Positions 1 through 9,820 are shown, counted from the first letter of the stretch. The stretch is 64,000 nt of DNA from Dyadobacter flavalbus (GCF_006149045.1 NZ_VBSN01000027.1:682001-746000); one strand, 5' to 3'. Notes: generated from the letters alone by a model not told the origin. Program-made: numbers and translations.

Positions 1-2726
1 TCTCTGCAAGTACATATGCGCAGCAGACTGCTGAAAAGAAGTTGACCATGCGCCTTGATTCTGCACGCTTCGATGATTTTGTAAATCAGGTGGAAACGCA
101 GACGGGTTACTATTTCTATTACGATGCCGCCCGTTTCGACAGCCTTACGCTGGATCTTGACGTAAAGGATTTGTCTGTACGCGAAGTACTGGATCAGGTT
201 TTCAAGGGTTCGGAGTTTGAATATGCCATTGATGCCCGGAAAAGGATTTACATCACGCAGGGAAAGAGAATCATTACGCAGCTTACGCCGGGCCTTTTTG
301 AACCTGACAAAACGGATGATACGAGTGCAGTTGCCTATTATGGTCCTGAGAGCAACGCAAAGGATAAGCTGCTGTCAACGGCTGAAAGCAAAATCCATGA
401 AATCGGGATCAAAAAGCACCGGATCACGCCCGGGAATTCGACCATAACCGGATATGTACGCAATGCGGTCACGGGCGAGCCGGTGATCGGTGCGGCTGTT
501 TTCATCGATTCGCCTTCAATCGGTGTCTCCACCGATGCACTCGGATTTTACTCGCTGACAATTCCGCGCGGCAAGCAGCAGGTCAAAATAAAAAGTACCG
601 GTATGCGTGAAACCCGGCGTCAGGTTGTACTTTATTCCGACGGAAAACTGGATATTGAAATGCGTGAAAGTGTCATTGCATTGAAAGAAGTAGCGGTAAA
701 GGCCGGAATGGACCGGAATGTGGTCGGAACGCAGATGGGAACTGTAAAACTGACGATCAAAAACCTCAAACAGGTTCCGACGGTGTTTGGAGAAACGGAC
801 CTTTTAAGAACCGTACTTACGCTGCCGGGCATCAAATCGGTAGGAGAGAACAGTACCGGCCTGAACGTACGCGGAGGTTCTACGGACCAGAACCTGATTC
901 AGTTCAATGACGCAGTCATTTACAATCCGTCCCACCTTTTCGGCTTCTTTTCGGCATTCAATCCCGACGTGCTGAAAGATGTGGAAATTTATAAAAGCAC
1001 GATCCCTGCAAAGTTCGGCGGAAGATTGTCTTCGGTACTGGACATTAACAGCCGCGACGGAAATAAAAAGAAATTCAATGCTTCCGGCGGAATCGGCTTG
1101 GTGACGGGACGGCTTACGCTGGAAGGCCCGCTTGTAAAAGACAAAACCTCCTTTCTGATCGGTGGCCGTTCCACTTACTCCAACTGGCTTATCAAAACGC
1201 TGGACAATGAGAATTTTAATAAAAGTTCGGCTTCCTTTTATGACGTTAACCTGCATGTAAGTCATGAAATCAATGAAAAAAACAGCCTTTTCCTGACGGG
1301 ATATATCAGTGACGACCGATTCCGTTTATACGGCGATACGCTTTATACTTATCAGAACCAGCTGGCTTCATTGAAATGGAAACATACTTTCAATGCAAGG
1401 CTTTACAGCGTTTTTACCGCTTCGCACAGCAAATACCAGTATGCAATGGGCGCAGCAGGTTTGCCGCTCAACTCCTTTGACCTGAAATTTGATATCAATC
1501 AATCCAGCTTCAAGGCGGACCTCAGTTACATGCTGCATCCGAAACATACAGTTGACTTCGGTTTCAGCACGATTTATTACAAATTACATCCCGGCTCTTT
1601 CCAGCCAAAAGGAGCCGAGTCGCTCATTGTTCCCGATGAACTGGAACCCGAGCAGGGAACCGAAAGTGCCTTGTACATCGAAGACAAATTTGAAGTAAGT
1701 CCGCGCCTTTCCATAACTGCCGGCATCCGCTATTCATTTTTTCAGTACCTGGGGCCAAGAAATGTAAATACCTATCTGCCGGGATTTCCGATCGACTACA
1801 TTTATCAGGAAGGTGTCCAGAAGTATGAAGCCGGTAAAAAGATCAAAACCTACGGCGGTCCTGAGTTCCGCGCTTCGTTACGTTACAGCATTTTTGACAA
1901 CTTGTCGCTGAAAGTCAGCTATAATACTTTACGCCAGTATATCCATTTACTTACGAACACGATGACCGTTTCGCCGACAGACATCTGGAAACTGAGCGAT
2001 ACGTACATCAAGCCGCAGATCGGTGATCAGATTTCCGTCGGTCTTTACAGAAACCTGCGGGGCAATAAAGTGGAAGTTTCACTGGAAGGATATTACAAGA
2101 ACATTCAGAATTTTCTGGATTACAAAGGCGGCGATTCCCTGATCATGAATCATAATATTGAAGCGGCCGTAATCACGACCAAAGCCAAAGCATACGGAAT
2201 TGAATTCATGATCAAGAAAATGACCGGAAAGCTGAACGGTTGGCTTGGCTACACATATGCACGCACACTTTTGAGAGCAGTTGACCGCGAGTCGCCCGAT
2301 GCGCCGAACGGCGGTAATTTTTACCCGAGCAACTACGACAAGCCGCATGACCTGACGCTGATTTCCAATTACCGGTTTTCGCACCGCGTCAGTTTATCGT
2401 TCAATTTTACATACAGTACGGGCCGGCCGTATACGCCGCCGATCGGGAAATACATTATTGACGGTGCACAGCGGGTTTATTATGCAGACCGCAATCAGTT
2501 CCGCATTCCGGATTATTACAGGACCGACGTTGCCATGAATATTGAAGGAAATCACCGCGTGAAAAAACTGGCGCACAGTTCATGGACGTTCGCTGTGTAT
2601 AATTTACTAGGCAGAAAAAACCCGACTTCCGTTTATTTCCAGACCGTTGGAGGAAAAGTCAATGGGTATCAGCTGTCGATTTTTGGCCGGCCCATTCCAA
2701 CGGTTACTTACAATTTCAGGTTTTGA
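1..2726 (+). CDS. TonB-dependent receptor with STN domain, 5' end outside window
   Basis: Outer-membrane TonB-dependent receptor. The frame is open to the left edge (codons from base 3): the residues before the first in-window start read STYAQQTAEKKL, which looks like the end of a signal peptide (AYA/Q-like cleavage). The true start is therefore upstream and the internal TTG at 42 is not the start. Visible order: an STN (secretin/TonB short) domain in roughly the first 80 residues, a carboxypeptidase-regulatory-like beta domain (GYVRNAVTGEPVIGAAVF), a plug with LNVRGGSTDQNL, and a beta-barrel ending in aromatic F-R-F. STN receptors are usually paired with FecR anti-sigma factors, so a FecI/FecR pair may lie to the left (inference). 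The next gene follows closely and is probably co-transcribed. The ligand cannot be told from sequence. Confidence 0.93.
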   Translation, partial: SASTYAQQTAEKKLTMRLDSARFDDFVNQVETQTGYYFYYDAARFDSLTLDLDVKDLSVREVLDQVFKGSEFEYAIDARKRIYITQGKRIITQLTPGLFEPDKTDDTSAVAYYGPESNAKDKLLSTAESKIHEIGIKKHRITPGNSTITGYVRNAVTGEPVIGAAVFIDSPSIGVSTDALGFYSLTIPRGKQQVKIKSTGMRETRRQVVLYSDGKLDIEMRESVIALKEVAVKAGMDRNVVGTQMGTVKLTIKNLKQVPTVFGETDLLRTVLTLPGIKSVGENSTGLNVRGGSTDQNLIQFNDAVIYNPSHLFGFFSAFNPDVLKDVEIYKSTIPAKFGGRLSSVLDINSRDGNKKKFNASGGIGLVTGRLTLEGPLVKDKTSFLIGGRSTYSNWLIKTLDNENFNKSSASFYDVNLHVSHEINEKNSLFLTGYISDDRFRLYGDTLYTYQNQLASLKWKHTFNARLYSVFTASHSKYQYAMGAAGLPLNSFDLKFDINQSSFKADLSYMLHPKHTVDFGFSTIYYKLHPGSFQPKGAESLIVPDELEPEQGTESALYIEDKFEVSPRLSITAGIRYSFFQYLGPRNVNTYLPGFPIDYIYQEGVQKYEAGKKIKTYGGPEFRASLRYSIFDNLSLKVSYNTLRQYIHLLTNTMTVSPTDIWKLSDTYIKPQIGDQISVGLYRNLRGNKVEVSLEGYYKNIQNFLDYKGGDSLIMNHNIEAAVITTKAKAYGIEFMIKKMTGKLNGWLGYTYARTLLRAVDRESPDAPNGGNFYPSNYDKPHDLTLISNYRFSHRVSLSFNFTYSTGRPYTPPIGKYIIDGAQRVYYADRNQFRIPDYYRTDVAMNIEGNHRVKKLAHSSWTFAVYNLLGRKNPTSVYFQTVGGKVNGYQLSIFGRPIPTVTYNFRF

Positions 2727-2774
2727 TCCGGAAAAGCCGTGAAGAAGATATGTTCATTGTTTACAAATATTGCC

Positions 2775-5177
2775 ATGAAAGCCAGAATTGCTGTTTTTTT
2801 CATTTTAATGATTTCTGTTTGTTGTTTCCATGCCTATGCGCAGGAAGATGCCATGGTCAAATCCATTCAGCAGCGATTTGAAATATATGCAGAAAACAGG
2901 ATCCAGGAAAAAATGTACGTTCATCTGGACCGTCCGTTTTATCTGATCGGGGAAACCGTCTGGTTCAAAGCTTTTAATCTGGGCGGTTCGTTGCATCGCT
3001 TTCTGGACATGAGTAAAGTGGCTTATTTTGAAGTGCTCGACGCAGAAAACAATGCATTGATGCAGACGAAATTTGCCCTTTCGGAAGGCAGGGGAAACGG
3101 ATCGCTTCTTATTCCGTCTACTTTGGTGAGCGGCGTTTACAAAGTCCGCTGTTATACAAACTGGATGAAGAATTTTGATCCCGACTATTATTTCGAAACA
3201 TCCGTTTCCATCGTCAATCCGTTTGTAAGGTTTGATCCCGACCGTACTGTAAAAGAGGAAGGAAAGTATGATCTGCAATTTTTCCCGGAAGGCGGACATC
3301 TGGTCAAAAAGATCAGGAGTAAAGTCGCATTCCGCGCCACCGGTCAGGATGGGCTTGGAATACATTTCAAAGGCGTATTGCTGAACAATCAGAACGATAC
3401 GTTGCAGACATTCAGCCCGCAGAAGAACGGAATCGGATTTTTTATGCATACGCCGCAGGACGGCAGTTATAAAGCAGTTATTACGGACAGCAAAGGTCAG
3501 CAATACGAATACCCGTTGCCGCCCGCAGCAGAGCAGGGTTACACGATGCAAGTAACCGATTCTACAAATAACATTTTAAAAATAACCGTTTCCGGAAATG
3601 TAGAATCCGACGAACCATTATATGTGTATTTGCTCGGCCATACGCGCCAGGCCAACCTTGTAGCCGAAAGAAAGTTTCTCAACAAAGGCCGTGCCGTGTT
3701 CCTTTTGGATAAAAACAAACTCGGTGAAGGCATTTCGCATCTGACTATTTTTAACGAAAAAACAAAACCCGTCTGCGAACGCTTATACTTCAAACGGCCT
3801 CAAAAACAGCTTTCCATAGAAGCACAGTTAAATAAATCGTTTATAACGAGAGAAAAAGTCAGTATGGAACTGTCGGCAACTGTGGCAGCTGCGGCTCCTG
3901 AAATGACGAACATGTCCGTTGCCATTTACTTGTCGGATTCCATTCATGCGCAGCCGCAGCAGGATATTTCGAGTTATCTGTGGCTGACCTCCGATCTGCG
4001 CGGTCATGTGGAAACGCCTGAATACTATTTTCAGAATACTTCCCGAGAAACGGATCAGCAGCTTGATAATCTGATGCTGACGCATGGCTGGCGCAAGTTC
4101 CGGTGGGAGAACGTTTTTGTAAGCCAGGCTGTGCAGGCCGAATACCTTCCGGAATATGACGGCCATTTTATCCATGCAAAAATCCTGAACAAAGCCGATG
4201 ACTCGCCGGTAAAAGGAGTGGAGGCATTTTTGGCAGCGCTGGACGTGCCGGCAAGATTGTACGCTGCGCAAAGTGACGAGAATGGCAAGGTCATGTTTGA
4301 AGTCAGGAAATTTACAGGGCCGAAAGAAATTACCCTGCAGGCAGACCACAACCGGAGTACTGCTTACCGTTTTGAAGTCGCCAGCCCGTTTTCAAAGCAG
4401 TTTTCAGCCGTAATGCTGCCGCCGTTTTATTTTGATAAAACATTGGAAAACCAGTTGCTTACGCGTTCGATCAACATGCAGACGGCCAATGCTTTCCAGC
4501 CAACGGTATTTACACAGCACAAGCCATTGTCAAGTGATTCGCTTGCATTCTTCGGCGTACCGGATGAAAAGTACATGCTCGATGATTTTACAAGGTTTCC
4601 GACAATGGAAGAAGTGCTCCGTGAATACGTGAGAGGTATTCTTGTAAGAAAAAGCCAGAAAGAATTTCATTTCCGAATGGTGGACAAGTTGCTGCCGAAC
4701 ACGTTTTACAAAACAGATCCGTTGATTTTGCTTGACGGAATCCCTGTTTTTGATGCAGATAAAATCATTGAATTTGATCCGCTTAAAGTAAAAAAGATCG
4801 AACTCATGAATGCACGCTATTATCTCGGCCCGGCAACTTTTACAGGAATTGTCAGTTTTTCAACTTACCAGAATGACCTTGCAGGCTTTGAACTTGATCC
4901 GGATGTTCTGGTTATGCCATACGAAGGAATCCAGGCGGAAAGAGAATTTTATTCACCAAAATACGATTCCGGCAACGCTGCAAGCCGGATCCCCGATTTC
5001 CGGAATCTGTTGCACTGGGCACCGGACGTTACAACGGATGCTTCCGGAAAGGCATTGGTCGAATTTTATACTTCGGACCAGACCGGAAAATACGACGTAA
5101 TAATCCAGGGAATTACATCCGGCGGAATCCCAGGCAGCAAAAAACTGTCCTTCGAGGTCGGAAAAAGAAATTTCTGA
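2775..5177 (+). CDS. Secreted MG2/macroglobulin-like protein
   Basis: About 800 residues, exported to the periplasm or outer membrane. I place the start at ATG 2775 because it gives a compact signal peptide (MKARIAVFFILMISVCCFHAYA, then QED); an in-frame GTG at 2739 would add 12 residues. An MG2-type domain sits at about residues 45-140, with the hallmark YVHLDRPFYLIGETVWFKAF. The middle holds further beta-sandwich repeats. Near the C-terminus is a short plug-like stretch (LILLDGIPVFDADKI) and a final macroglobulin-like strand pair (TTDASGKALVEFYTSDQTG). Such proteins commonly sit directly after TonB receptors in Bacteroidota, as here. No thioester motif is seen, so it is probably not a protease-trapping macroglobulin. 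A role as partner of the upstream receptor is inference. Confidence 0.8.
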   Translation: MKARIAVFFILMISVCCFHAYAQEDAMVKSIQQRFEIYAENRIQEKMYVHLDRPFYLIGETVWFKAFNLGGSLHRFLDMSKVAYFEVLDAENNALMQTKFALSEGRGNGSLLIPSTLVSGVYKVRCYTNWMKNFDPDYYFETSVSIVNPFVRFDPDRTVKEEGKYDLQFFPEGGHLVKKIRSKVAFRATGQDGLGIHFKGVLLNNQNDTLQTFSPQKNGIGFFMHTPQDGSYKAVITDSKGQQYEYPLPPAAEQGYTMQVTDSTNNILKITVSGNVESDEPLYVYLLGHTRQANLVAERKFLNKGRAVFLLDKNKLGEGISHLTIFNEKTKPVCERLYFKRPQKQLSIEAQLNKSFITREKVSMELSATVAAAAPEMTNMSVAIYLSDSIHAQPQQDISSYLWLTSDLRGHVETPEYYFQNTSRETDQQLDNLMLTHGWRKFRWENVFVSQAVQAEYLPEYDGHFIHAKILNKADDSPVKGVEAFLAALDVPARLYAAQSDENGKVMFEVRKFTGPKEITLQADHNRSTAYRFEVASPFSKQFSAVMLPPFYFDKTLENQLLTRSINMQTANAFQPTVFTQHKPLSSDSLAFFGVPDEKYMLDDFTRFPTMEEVLREYVRGILVRKSQKEFHFRMVDKLLPNTFYKTDPLILLDGIPVFDADKIIEFDPLKVKKIELMNARYYLGPATFTGIVSFSTYQNDLAGFELDPDVLVMPYEGIQAEREFYSPKYDSGNAASRIPDFRNLLHWAPDVTTDASGKALVEFYTSDQTGKYDVIIQGITSGGIPGSKKLSFEVGKRNF

Positions 5178-5199
5178 TATTCTATAATTCAGAAAATGC

Positions 5200-5661
5200 T
5201 CAGATATAAAATTCTGACGTGTGCTTTATTTCTTTAAGTACAAAAGTGCTGTTCAGTACGCCGATATTATCAATTTTGGAAAGCTTGTATTTTACAAAAT
5301 CATGGTATTCGTCCAGACTGGCTACGTTGATTTTCAGCAGGAAGTCCACCTGGCCGGCCATATGATAACATTCCTGTACTTCTTCCAGATTCTGAACTTC
5401 CTGCTCGAATTTTTCTATAAACGCTTCATTATGGTAACGCATGGAAACCTGACAAATCGTAGTGATATGTCTGTTGATCAGTTTTTTGTCCAGAATGGCA
5501 ACGTACTGTTTGATAAATCCCAGACTTTCCAGCCGGCGGATTCTTTCATAAACCGGAGAAACGGTCAGATTGAGCATGTTTGCAATTTCTTTGGTTGTCT
5601 TTTTGGCATCTTTCTGAAGAATGCGCAAAATCTTCGTATCGATTTTGTCCAGTTGTTCCAT
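5200..5661 (-). CDS. Lrp/AsnC family transcriptional regulator
   Basis: DNA-binding regulator of 153 residues, normal for the family. The N-terminal winged helix-turn-helix covers about residues 1-60 (LDKIDTKILRILQKDAKKTT and VSPVYERIRRLESLGFI). The C-terminal RAM/effector domain follows, with the MAGQVDFLLKINV stretch typical of the ligand-binding fold. ATG 5661 is chosen because MEQLDKID is the canonical beginning; the open frame runs 21 codons further with no family similarity. It is divergent from the threonine dehydrogenase gene with 168 bp between the starts. Lrp-type proteins control threonine catabolism in enteric bacteria, so regulation of tdh/kbl and of itself is a reasonable inference. 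Its 3' end faces the MG2 gene with a 22-bp gap. Confidence 0.92.
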   Translation of the reverse strand: MEQLDKIDTKILRILQKDAKKTTKEIANMLNLTVSPVYERIRRLESLGFIKQYVAILDKKLINRHITTICQVSMRYHNEAFIEKFEQEVQNLEEVQECYHMAGQVDFLLKINVASLDEYHDFVKYKLSKIDNIGVLNSTFVLKEIKHTSEFYI

Positions 5662-5829
5662 ATTTAAATAATAGTTACTTGATAAAGCGGTAATTTCGGC
5701 GAATACAAGCAATTTTTCTGGCAAGATCGTAATAGTGCAGTAAAATTTGTTACGGAAAGCTTGAAATCTTGAACTTTATAGTCTTAAATGCCAAATTGCA
5801 AGTGTTTTATGCTTTATTGACATGCTGTT

Positions 5830-6783
5830 ATGGTATATGAATACGTATTGATTACAGGTGCAAACGGACAGATCGGATCCGTACTGACAGAATACCTCCG
5901 GGGAATTTACGGCAGTGATCATGTGATTGCTTCCGACCTGAAATTTCCTGAAATCCGGAACGGCCGCTTTGAAATACTGGATGCAACCGATGCAGCGGCA
6001 CTGGCTGCAATGGTCAGGAAACACAAGGTTACGCAGATTTATCATCTTGCTGCCATTCTTTCGGCAAAAGGCGAGCAGAACCCTTTGGAAACGTGGCATA
6101 TCAATATGCAGACGTACTTCAATGTGCTGGAAGCAGCCAGAGAAAACGGCGTTAAAAAGATTTTTTACCCGAGTTCCATCGCTGTTTTCGGAGAGCATGT
6201 CGGTGATGAAGCCGCACAATGGTCTTACCCCGATCCGGCAACGGTTTACGGAATCAGTAAATCGGCGGGTGAAAACTGGTCCAATTATTACTTCAAAAGA
6301 TACGGGCTCGACATCCGTTCGTTAAGATATCCCGGGATCATTGGTTACCAGTCCATGCCGGGCGGAGGAACTACGGATTATGCCGTGGACATTTACCATA
6401 AAGCGGTGAAAAACGAGGTATTTGAGTGCTTCCTGCAAGCAGATACGGTGTTGCCGATGATTTATATCAGTGACGCGATGGACGCCACAATCCGTCTGAT
6501 GGAAGCGCCTCAGCAGAAAATTACAGTACGCACAAGTTATAATCTGGCCGGCATGAGCTTTTCACCGGAAGAAATTGCCGCAAGCATCCGCAAAATAATC
6601 CCGGATTTCAGCATCGTTTACAAACCGGATTTCCGACAGAAAATAGCGGATTCATGGCCCCGTCAAATAGACGATGCGCAGGCAAGAAAAGACTGGGCAT
6701 GGCGACCGGCTTACAGTCTGGATAAAATGACGGAAGAAATGATCTCGGAGCTTAAAAAGAAATATCAGGCTGTCAGTAGATAA
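5830..6783 (+). CDS. tdh: L-threonine 3-dehydrogenase, SDR type
   Basis: Extended short-chain dehydrogenase of 317 residues. It is expected to oxidise L-threonine to 2-amino-3-ketobutyrate with NAD+. The N-terminal Rossmann motif is TGANGQIG, and the catalytic triad region has PSSIAVFG and Y-x-x-x-K in VYGISKSAG. The signature that separates SDR threonine dehydrogenases from sugar epimerases is visible: SLRYPGIIGY followed by PGGGTTDYAVDIYHKA. This is unrelated to the zinc-dependent Tdh of E. coli. The next gene is kbl, which uses its product, so the two form a threonine-to-glycine module. The Lrp gene is divergent upstream. The start is ATG 5830; no clear TAnnTTTG box was found in the divergent gap. 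Confidence 0.93.
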   Translation: MVYEYVLITGANGQIGSVLTEYLRGIYGSDHVIASDLKFPEIRNGRFEILDATDAAALAAMVRKHKVTQIYHLAAILSAKGEQNPLETWHINMQTYFNVLEAARENGVKKIFYPSSIAVFGEHVGDEAAQWSYPDPATVYGISKSAGENWSNYYFKRYGLDIRSLRYPGIIGYQSMPGGGTTDYAVDIYHKAVKNEVFECFLQADTVLPMIYISDAMDATIRLMEAPQQKITVRTSYNLAGMSFSPEEIAASIRKIIPDFSIVYKPDFRQKIADSWPRQIDDAQARKDWAWRPAYSLDKMTEEMISELKKKYQAVSR

Positions 6784-6890
6784 CAGCGTACATTTTCATA
6801 AACAGCTGTTGGCGATTAGCTTTAAGCTGTTATAGGAATAAATAAGCCAGTTAACCTCAACTAATTTTTGGCAAATACTTATTTGAAATT

Positions 6891-8075
6891 ATGAACCAAT
6901 CAATTCAGGAAGAACTTCAAAAGGAGCTGGAAAGTATCAAATCAGCCGGATTATATAAAAAGGAACGTGTTATTACCACGCCGCAGTCGGCAAGCATTGC
7001 AACGGACGGAAAAGAGGTACTGAATTTTTGCGCCAACAATTACCTCGGATTGTCATCGCATCCGGAAGTAATCAGCGCCGGGATTGAAGCAATCAATACG
7101 CATGGTTTCGGAATGTCGTCCGTACGTTTTATCTGCGGAACGCAGGATATTCACAAAGAGCTGGAACGGAAAACGGCTGAATTCCTGGGCATGGAAGATT
7201 GTATTCTGTACGCAGCTGCTTTCGATGCAAACGGCGGTTTGTTTGAACCGTTGCTGAATGAAGAGGACGCCATTATTTCGGATGAACTGAATCATGCGTC
7301 TTTGATCGACGGAATCCGGCTGTGCAAGGCGAAACGTTTTCGTTACAAGCATAACAGCATGGAAGATTTGGAAGTGCAATTGGCTCAGGCAAAAGGAAGC
7401 CGTCGTATCCTGATTGTAACGGATGGCGTTTTTTCCATGGACGGAACCATTGCACAACTTGATAAAATCTGCGATCTGGCCGACCAACACAATGCAATGG
7501 TGATGATCGATGAATGCCATGCAAGCGGATTCATGGGAAAAACCGGACGCGGAACACATGAATTCCGGAATGTAATGGGCAGGATTGACATCATTACCGG
7601 AACGTACGGCAAAGCACTTGGCGGAGCTTCCGGTGGTTTTACGGCTGCAAAAAAAGAGATCGTTGAAATACTGCGCCAGCGTTCACGGCCTTATCTGTTT
7701 TCAAATACGCTTGCGCCTTCCATTGTCGGAGCGTCCATAAAAGTACTGGACCTGCTTTCTACATCTACAAATCTGCGCGACAAACTGGAAAGAAATGCAG
7801 CTTATTTCCGCAAAGAAATGACCAATGCGGGTTTTGACATTCTTCCCGGCGAGCATCCCATTGTTCCCGTTATGCTTTATGATGCGAAGCTGGCGCAGGA
7901 ATTTGCTTTGAGATTACTGGAAGAAGGCATTTATGTAATCGGGTTCTTTTATCCCGTTGTACCGCAGGGCAAAGCCCGGATCAGGGTTCAGATTTCCGCC
8001 GGACATGAGCAGGAGCATCTTGAAAAGGCAGTTGCCGCATTTACAAAAGTAGGACGGGAGCTGAATGTGATCTGA
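6891..8075 (+). CDS. kbl: Glycine C-acetyltransferase (2-amino-3-ketobutyrate CoA ligase)
   Basis: PLP enzyme of the alpha-oxoamine synthase family, 394 residues, usual length. It cleaves 2-amino-3-ketobutyrate with CoA to glycine and acetyl-CoA. Visible features: [14 protein letters not shown] near the N-terminus, [13 protein letters not shown], the PLP ring-binding Asp in [12 protein letters not shown], and the Schiff-base lysine K241 in [12 protein letters not shown]. It lies 107 bp after tdh on the same strand, and a strong terminator hairpin follows. Related enzymes such as serine palmitoyltransferase and KBL-like AONS share the fold, but the tdh neighbour and the motif set make Kbl the best call. 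Confidence 0.95.
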   Translation: MNQSIQEELQKELESIKSAGLYKKERVITTPQSASIATDGKEVLNFCANNYLGLSSHPEVISAGIEAINTHGFGMSSVRFICGTQDIHKELERKTAEFLGMEDCILYAAAFDANGGLFEPLLNEEDAIISDELNHASLIDGIRLCKAKRFRYKHNSMEDLEVQLAQAKGSRRILIVTDGVFSMDGTIAQLDKICDLADQHNAMVMIDECHASGFMGKTGRGTHEFRNVMGRIDIITGTYGKALGGASGGFTAAKKEIVEILRQRSRPYLFSNTLAPSIVGASIKVLDLLSTSTNLRDKLERNAAYFRKEMTNAGFDILPGEHPIVPVMLYDAKLAQEFALRLLEEGIYVIGFFYPVVPQGKARIRVQISAGHEQEHLEKAVAAFTKVGRELNVI

Positions 8076-8105
8076 TGAATAAAGGGTTTATATATTAAAT
8101 AAAGT

Positions 8106-8147
8106 AAAAGGCCATTAAAGGAAATTCTTCCGGTTAATGGCCTTTTT
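8106..8147 (+). terminator. Rho-independent terminator after kbl
   Basis: Perfect 13-bp inverted repeat: left arm AAAAGGCCATTAA at 8106-8118, right arm TTAATGGCCTTTT at 8134-8146, followed by T. The A-rich left flank makes it usable on both strands, so it can serve kbl and the convergent transglutaminase gene. Confidence 0.85.
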
Positions 8148-8170
8148 GTATAAATGTAAGTACTCAATTC

Positions 8171-8977
8171 TTACTGTGCAGGCTCAGGTTCCAGCAATTC
8201 GGCCTCCACATGCAGGGATTGGAGCGTTGCATTTCCATACTGCGTAACCATGGCTACATCCGCAGCATCGCGTCCATGCGCAATTTCAATGCGGTAACCA
8301 TCGGTTTTTTCCTGAACTGCGTCGAAAGTATACCATTCTCCGCCAATATAAACCTCAAACCAGGCATGGAGATCCATTACTTCCAGTCTGTCGAGATAAC
8401 CAACGGTCATACGCGTAGGAATGCACAAGTTCCGGCACAATGCAATGGCAAGGTGTGTAAAGTCACGACAAACCCCTATACGGTTCCGGGCAACGTCCAG
8501 CGCCGTTGTACTGGCATTTGTAACGCCGTACTGATATTTTATATTCTGGTGAATCCATGTTCTGATGGCTTCCACCTGCGCGTAACCGGGCGTAAGATTT
8601 CCGGCTATTTCCATGGCAAGCATGTTGATTTCATGCAGATCCGACTGGCAGTAGCGGCTAGGCAGAATATAATGCATGACATCATCGGGCAAATCGCCGA
8701 CCAGCATGTATGCTGGCGCCGGGTCCGGAATCGGTTTGGTCGGATTTACCTGCGCCTGTACTTCGGTTGTGATGGTTACTTTTCCTACGGGTAAAATGGT
8801 TCGCTGGCATGGATTGCCGTACAAATCCGTGTACTCTGTAAAAGTAACGGAAGGCTCGATGTTGAATCCTTCCATCATAATGGACTGTCCTTCCTGACGT
8901 CTCGGGCGTAACATGGTCGTTACTGTAGTGGGGGCATACACGTCGTACGTAAATATGCTTCTTCCCTTCATTTTCAT
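8171..8977 (-). CDS. Transglutaminase-like family protein
   Basis: Cytoplasmic protein of 268 residues with the bacterial transglutaminase-like fold. The catalytic triad is visible: Cys in NRIGVCRDFTHLAIALCR, His in LEVMDLHAWFEVYIGG, and Asp in EWYTFDAV. An N-terminal beta-rich region (SIFTYDVYAPTTVTTMLRPR) is typical of this subfamily. The start ATG 8977 (MKMKGRSIF) is used; the open frame extends far upstream but would run into the divergent YceI gene. No signal peptide is seen. A second member of this fold is encoded at 16219-17061. Substrate and reaction are unknown; these proteins may be peptidases or amidases rather than cross-linkers. Confidence 0.88.
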   Translation of the reverse strand: MKMKGRSIFTYDVYAPTTVTTMLRPRRQEGQSIMMEGFNIEPSVTFTEYTDLYGNPCQRTILPVGKVTITTEVQAQVNPTKPIPDPAPAYMLVGDLPDDVMHYILPSRYCQSDLHEINMLAMEIAGNLTPGYAQVEAIRTWIHQNIKYQYGVTNASTTALDVARNRIGVCRDFTHLAIALCRNLCIPTRMTVGYLDRLEVMDLHAWFEVYIGGEWYTFDAVQEKTDGYRIEIAHGRDAADVAMVTQYGNATLQSLHVEAELLEPEPAQ

Positions 8978-9073
8978 GTAATGTTCGATTTTAATAAGCT
9001 TTGCAGATCTTGTTATAACATGTAAATAAAAAATTACGTGCCATGATCCGGGATCACATTTACAGCATCCGGG

Positions 9074-9089
9074 ATTAAAATATTTTAAT
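9074..9089. promoter_or_regulatory. 16-bp perfect palindrome in the transglutaminase/YceI divergent gap
   Basis: ATTAAAATATTTTAAT is a perfect palindrome lying midway between the divergent starts at 8977 and 9159. Just upstream GATCCGGGATC forms another short palindrome. This is compatible with a dimeric repressor site, but A/T palindromes also occur by chance. Confidence 0.3.
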
Positions 9090-9158
9090 GAGCGTTTGTC
9101 ATACAGGAATATTAATTTCAGCCCATATAAGCATTGTGAAATCCCTAAATCAATTATT

Positions 9159-9692
9159 ATGTCAGTCACAAAATGGATAGTAGACCCGGTACATTCTGAT
9201 GTACAGTTCAAGATCAAGCATCTTGTAATTTCCACAATTACGGGTTCCTTTAATAACTTCGAAGGCGGGGCGACTTCGGATCTGAATAATTTTGAAAATG
9301 CAGAAATACATTTTTCGCTGGACGTAAACAGTATTGATACCAATGTGGACAAGCGTGACGAGCACCTGAAATCGGCTGATTTCTTTGATGCCGAGCAATA
9401 TCCGCATATTACGTTCCAGTCCAATTACTTTCACAAGGTGAAAGGCGACGCCTACAAGCTTTCAGGACTTCTGACCTTGAAAGGAATCACCAAGCCCATT
9501 GAACTGGATGCAGAATACAACGGCTCCGAACGTGATGCAGAAGGGAATATACGCGTTGGTTTCGACGTGGAAGGAAGGATCAGCAGACAGGAATTCGGCC
9601 TGAACTACATGCAGCTTACCGATGCCGGCGGACTTGTAATCGGTGAAGATGTAAAACTGATTGCCAGCATACAGCTGGTAAAACAATCCTGA
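9159..9692 (+). CDS. YceI family protein
   Basis: Lipocalin-like YceI protein of 177 residues, a fold that binds long isoprenoid or amphiphilic molecules. Visible hallmarks: the N-terminal KWIVDPVHSDVQFKIKHLVIS, then GSFNNFEGG, the DKRDEHLKSADFFDAEQYP block, and GLLTLKGITKPIELD. The start ATG 9159 is at the family's usual position; the open frame extends 21 codons upstream without similarity. There is no signal peptide, so unlike E. coli YceI this copy is predicted cytoplasmic. A terminator follows at 9721-9757. The physiological ligand is unknown. Confidence 0.93.
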   Translation: MSVTKWIVDPVHSDVQFKIKHLVISTITGSFNNFEGGATSDLNNFENAEIHFSLDVNSIDTNVDKRDEHLKSADFFDAEQYPHITFQSNYFHKVKGDAYKLSGLLTLKGITKPIELDAEYNGSERDAEGNIRVGFDVEGRISRQEFGLNYMQLTDAGGLVIGEDVKLIASIQLVKQS

Positions 9693-9720
9693 TTCCGGAT
9701 AATTTTTGATATTGTCATGG

Positions 9721-9757
9721 AAACCCGGCAGCTTTTCAGAGCTTTGTCGGGTTTTTT
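9721..9757 (+). terminator. Terminator after yceI
   Basis: AAACCCGGCA at 9721-9730 pairs with the TGTCGGGTTT block at 9745-9754 (one G-U pair) and is followed by a T run to 9757. Confidence 0.75.
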
Positions 9758-9820
9758 GGTAAGAACCGGCGTTACAAAGACTTCACTTTTTTATTATCAT
9801 TTTTATTCAGGCCGTTTTTT

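Noticed and set aside
804..1265. 153-codon minus-strand frame inside the first TonB receptor
   Set aside because: Antisense shadow of a strongly coding frame with no domain of its own; the same holds for the other long antisense frames such as 2805-3551, 24585-25382 and 47328-48152.
8978..9424. N-terminal extension of the transglutaminase-like gene
   Set aside because: It would overlap the divergent YceI gene and has no similarity to the family; ATG 8977 fits.
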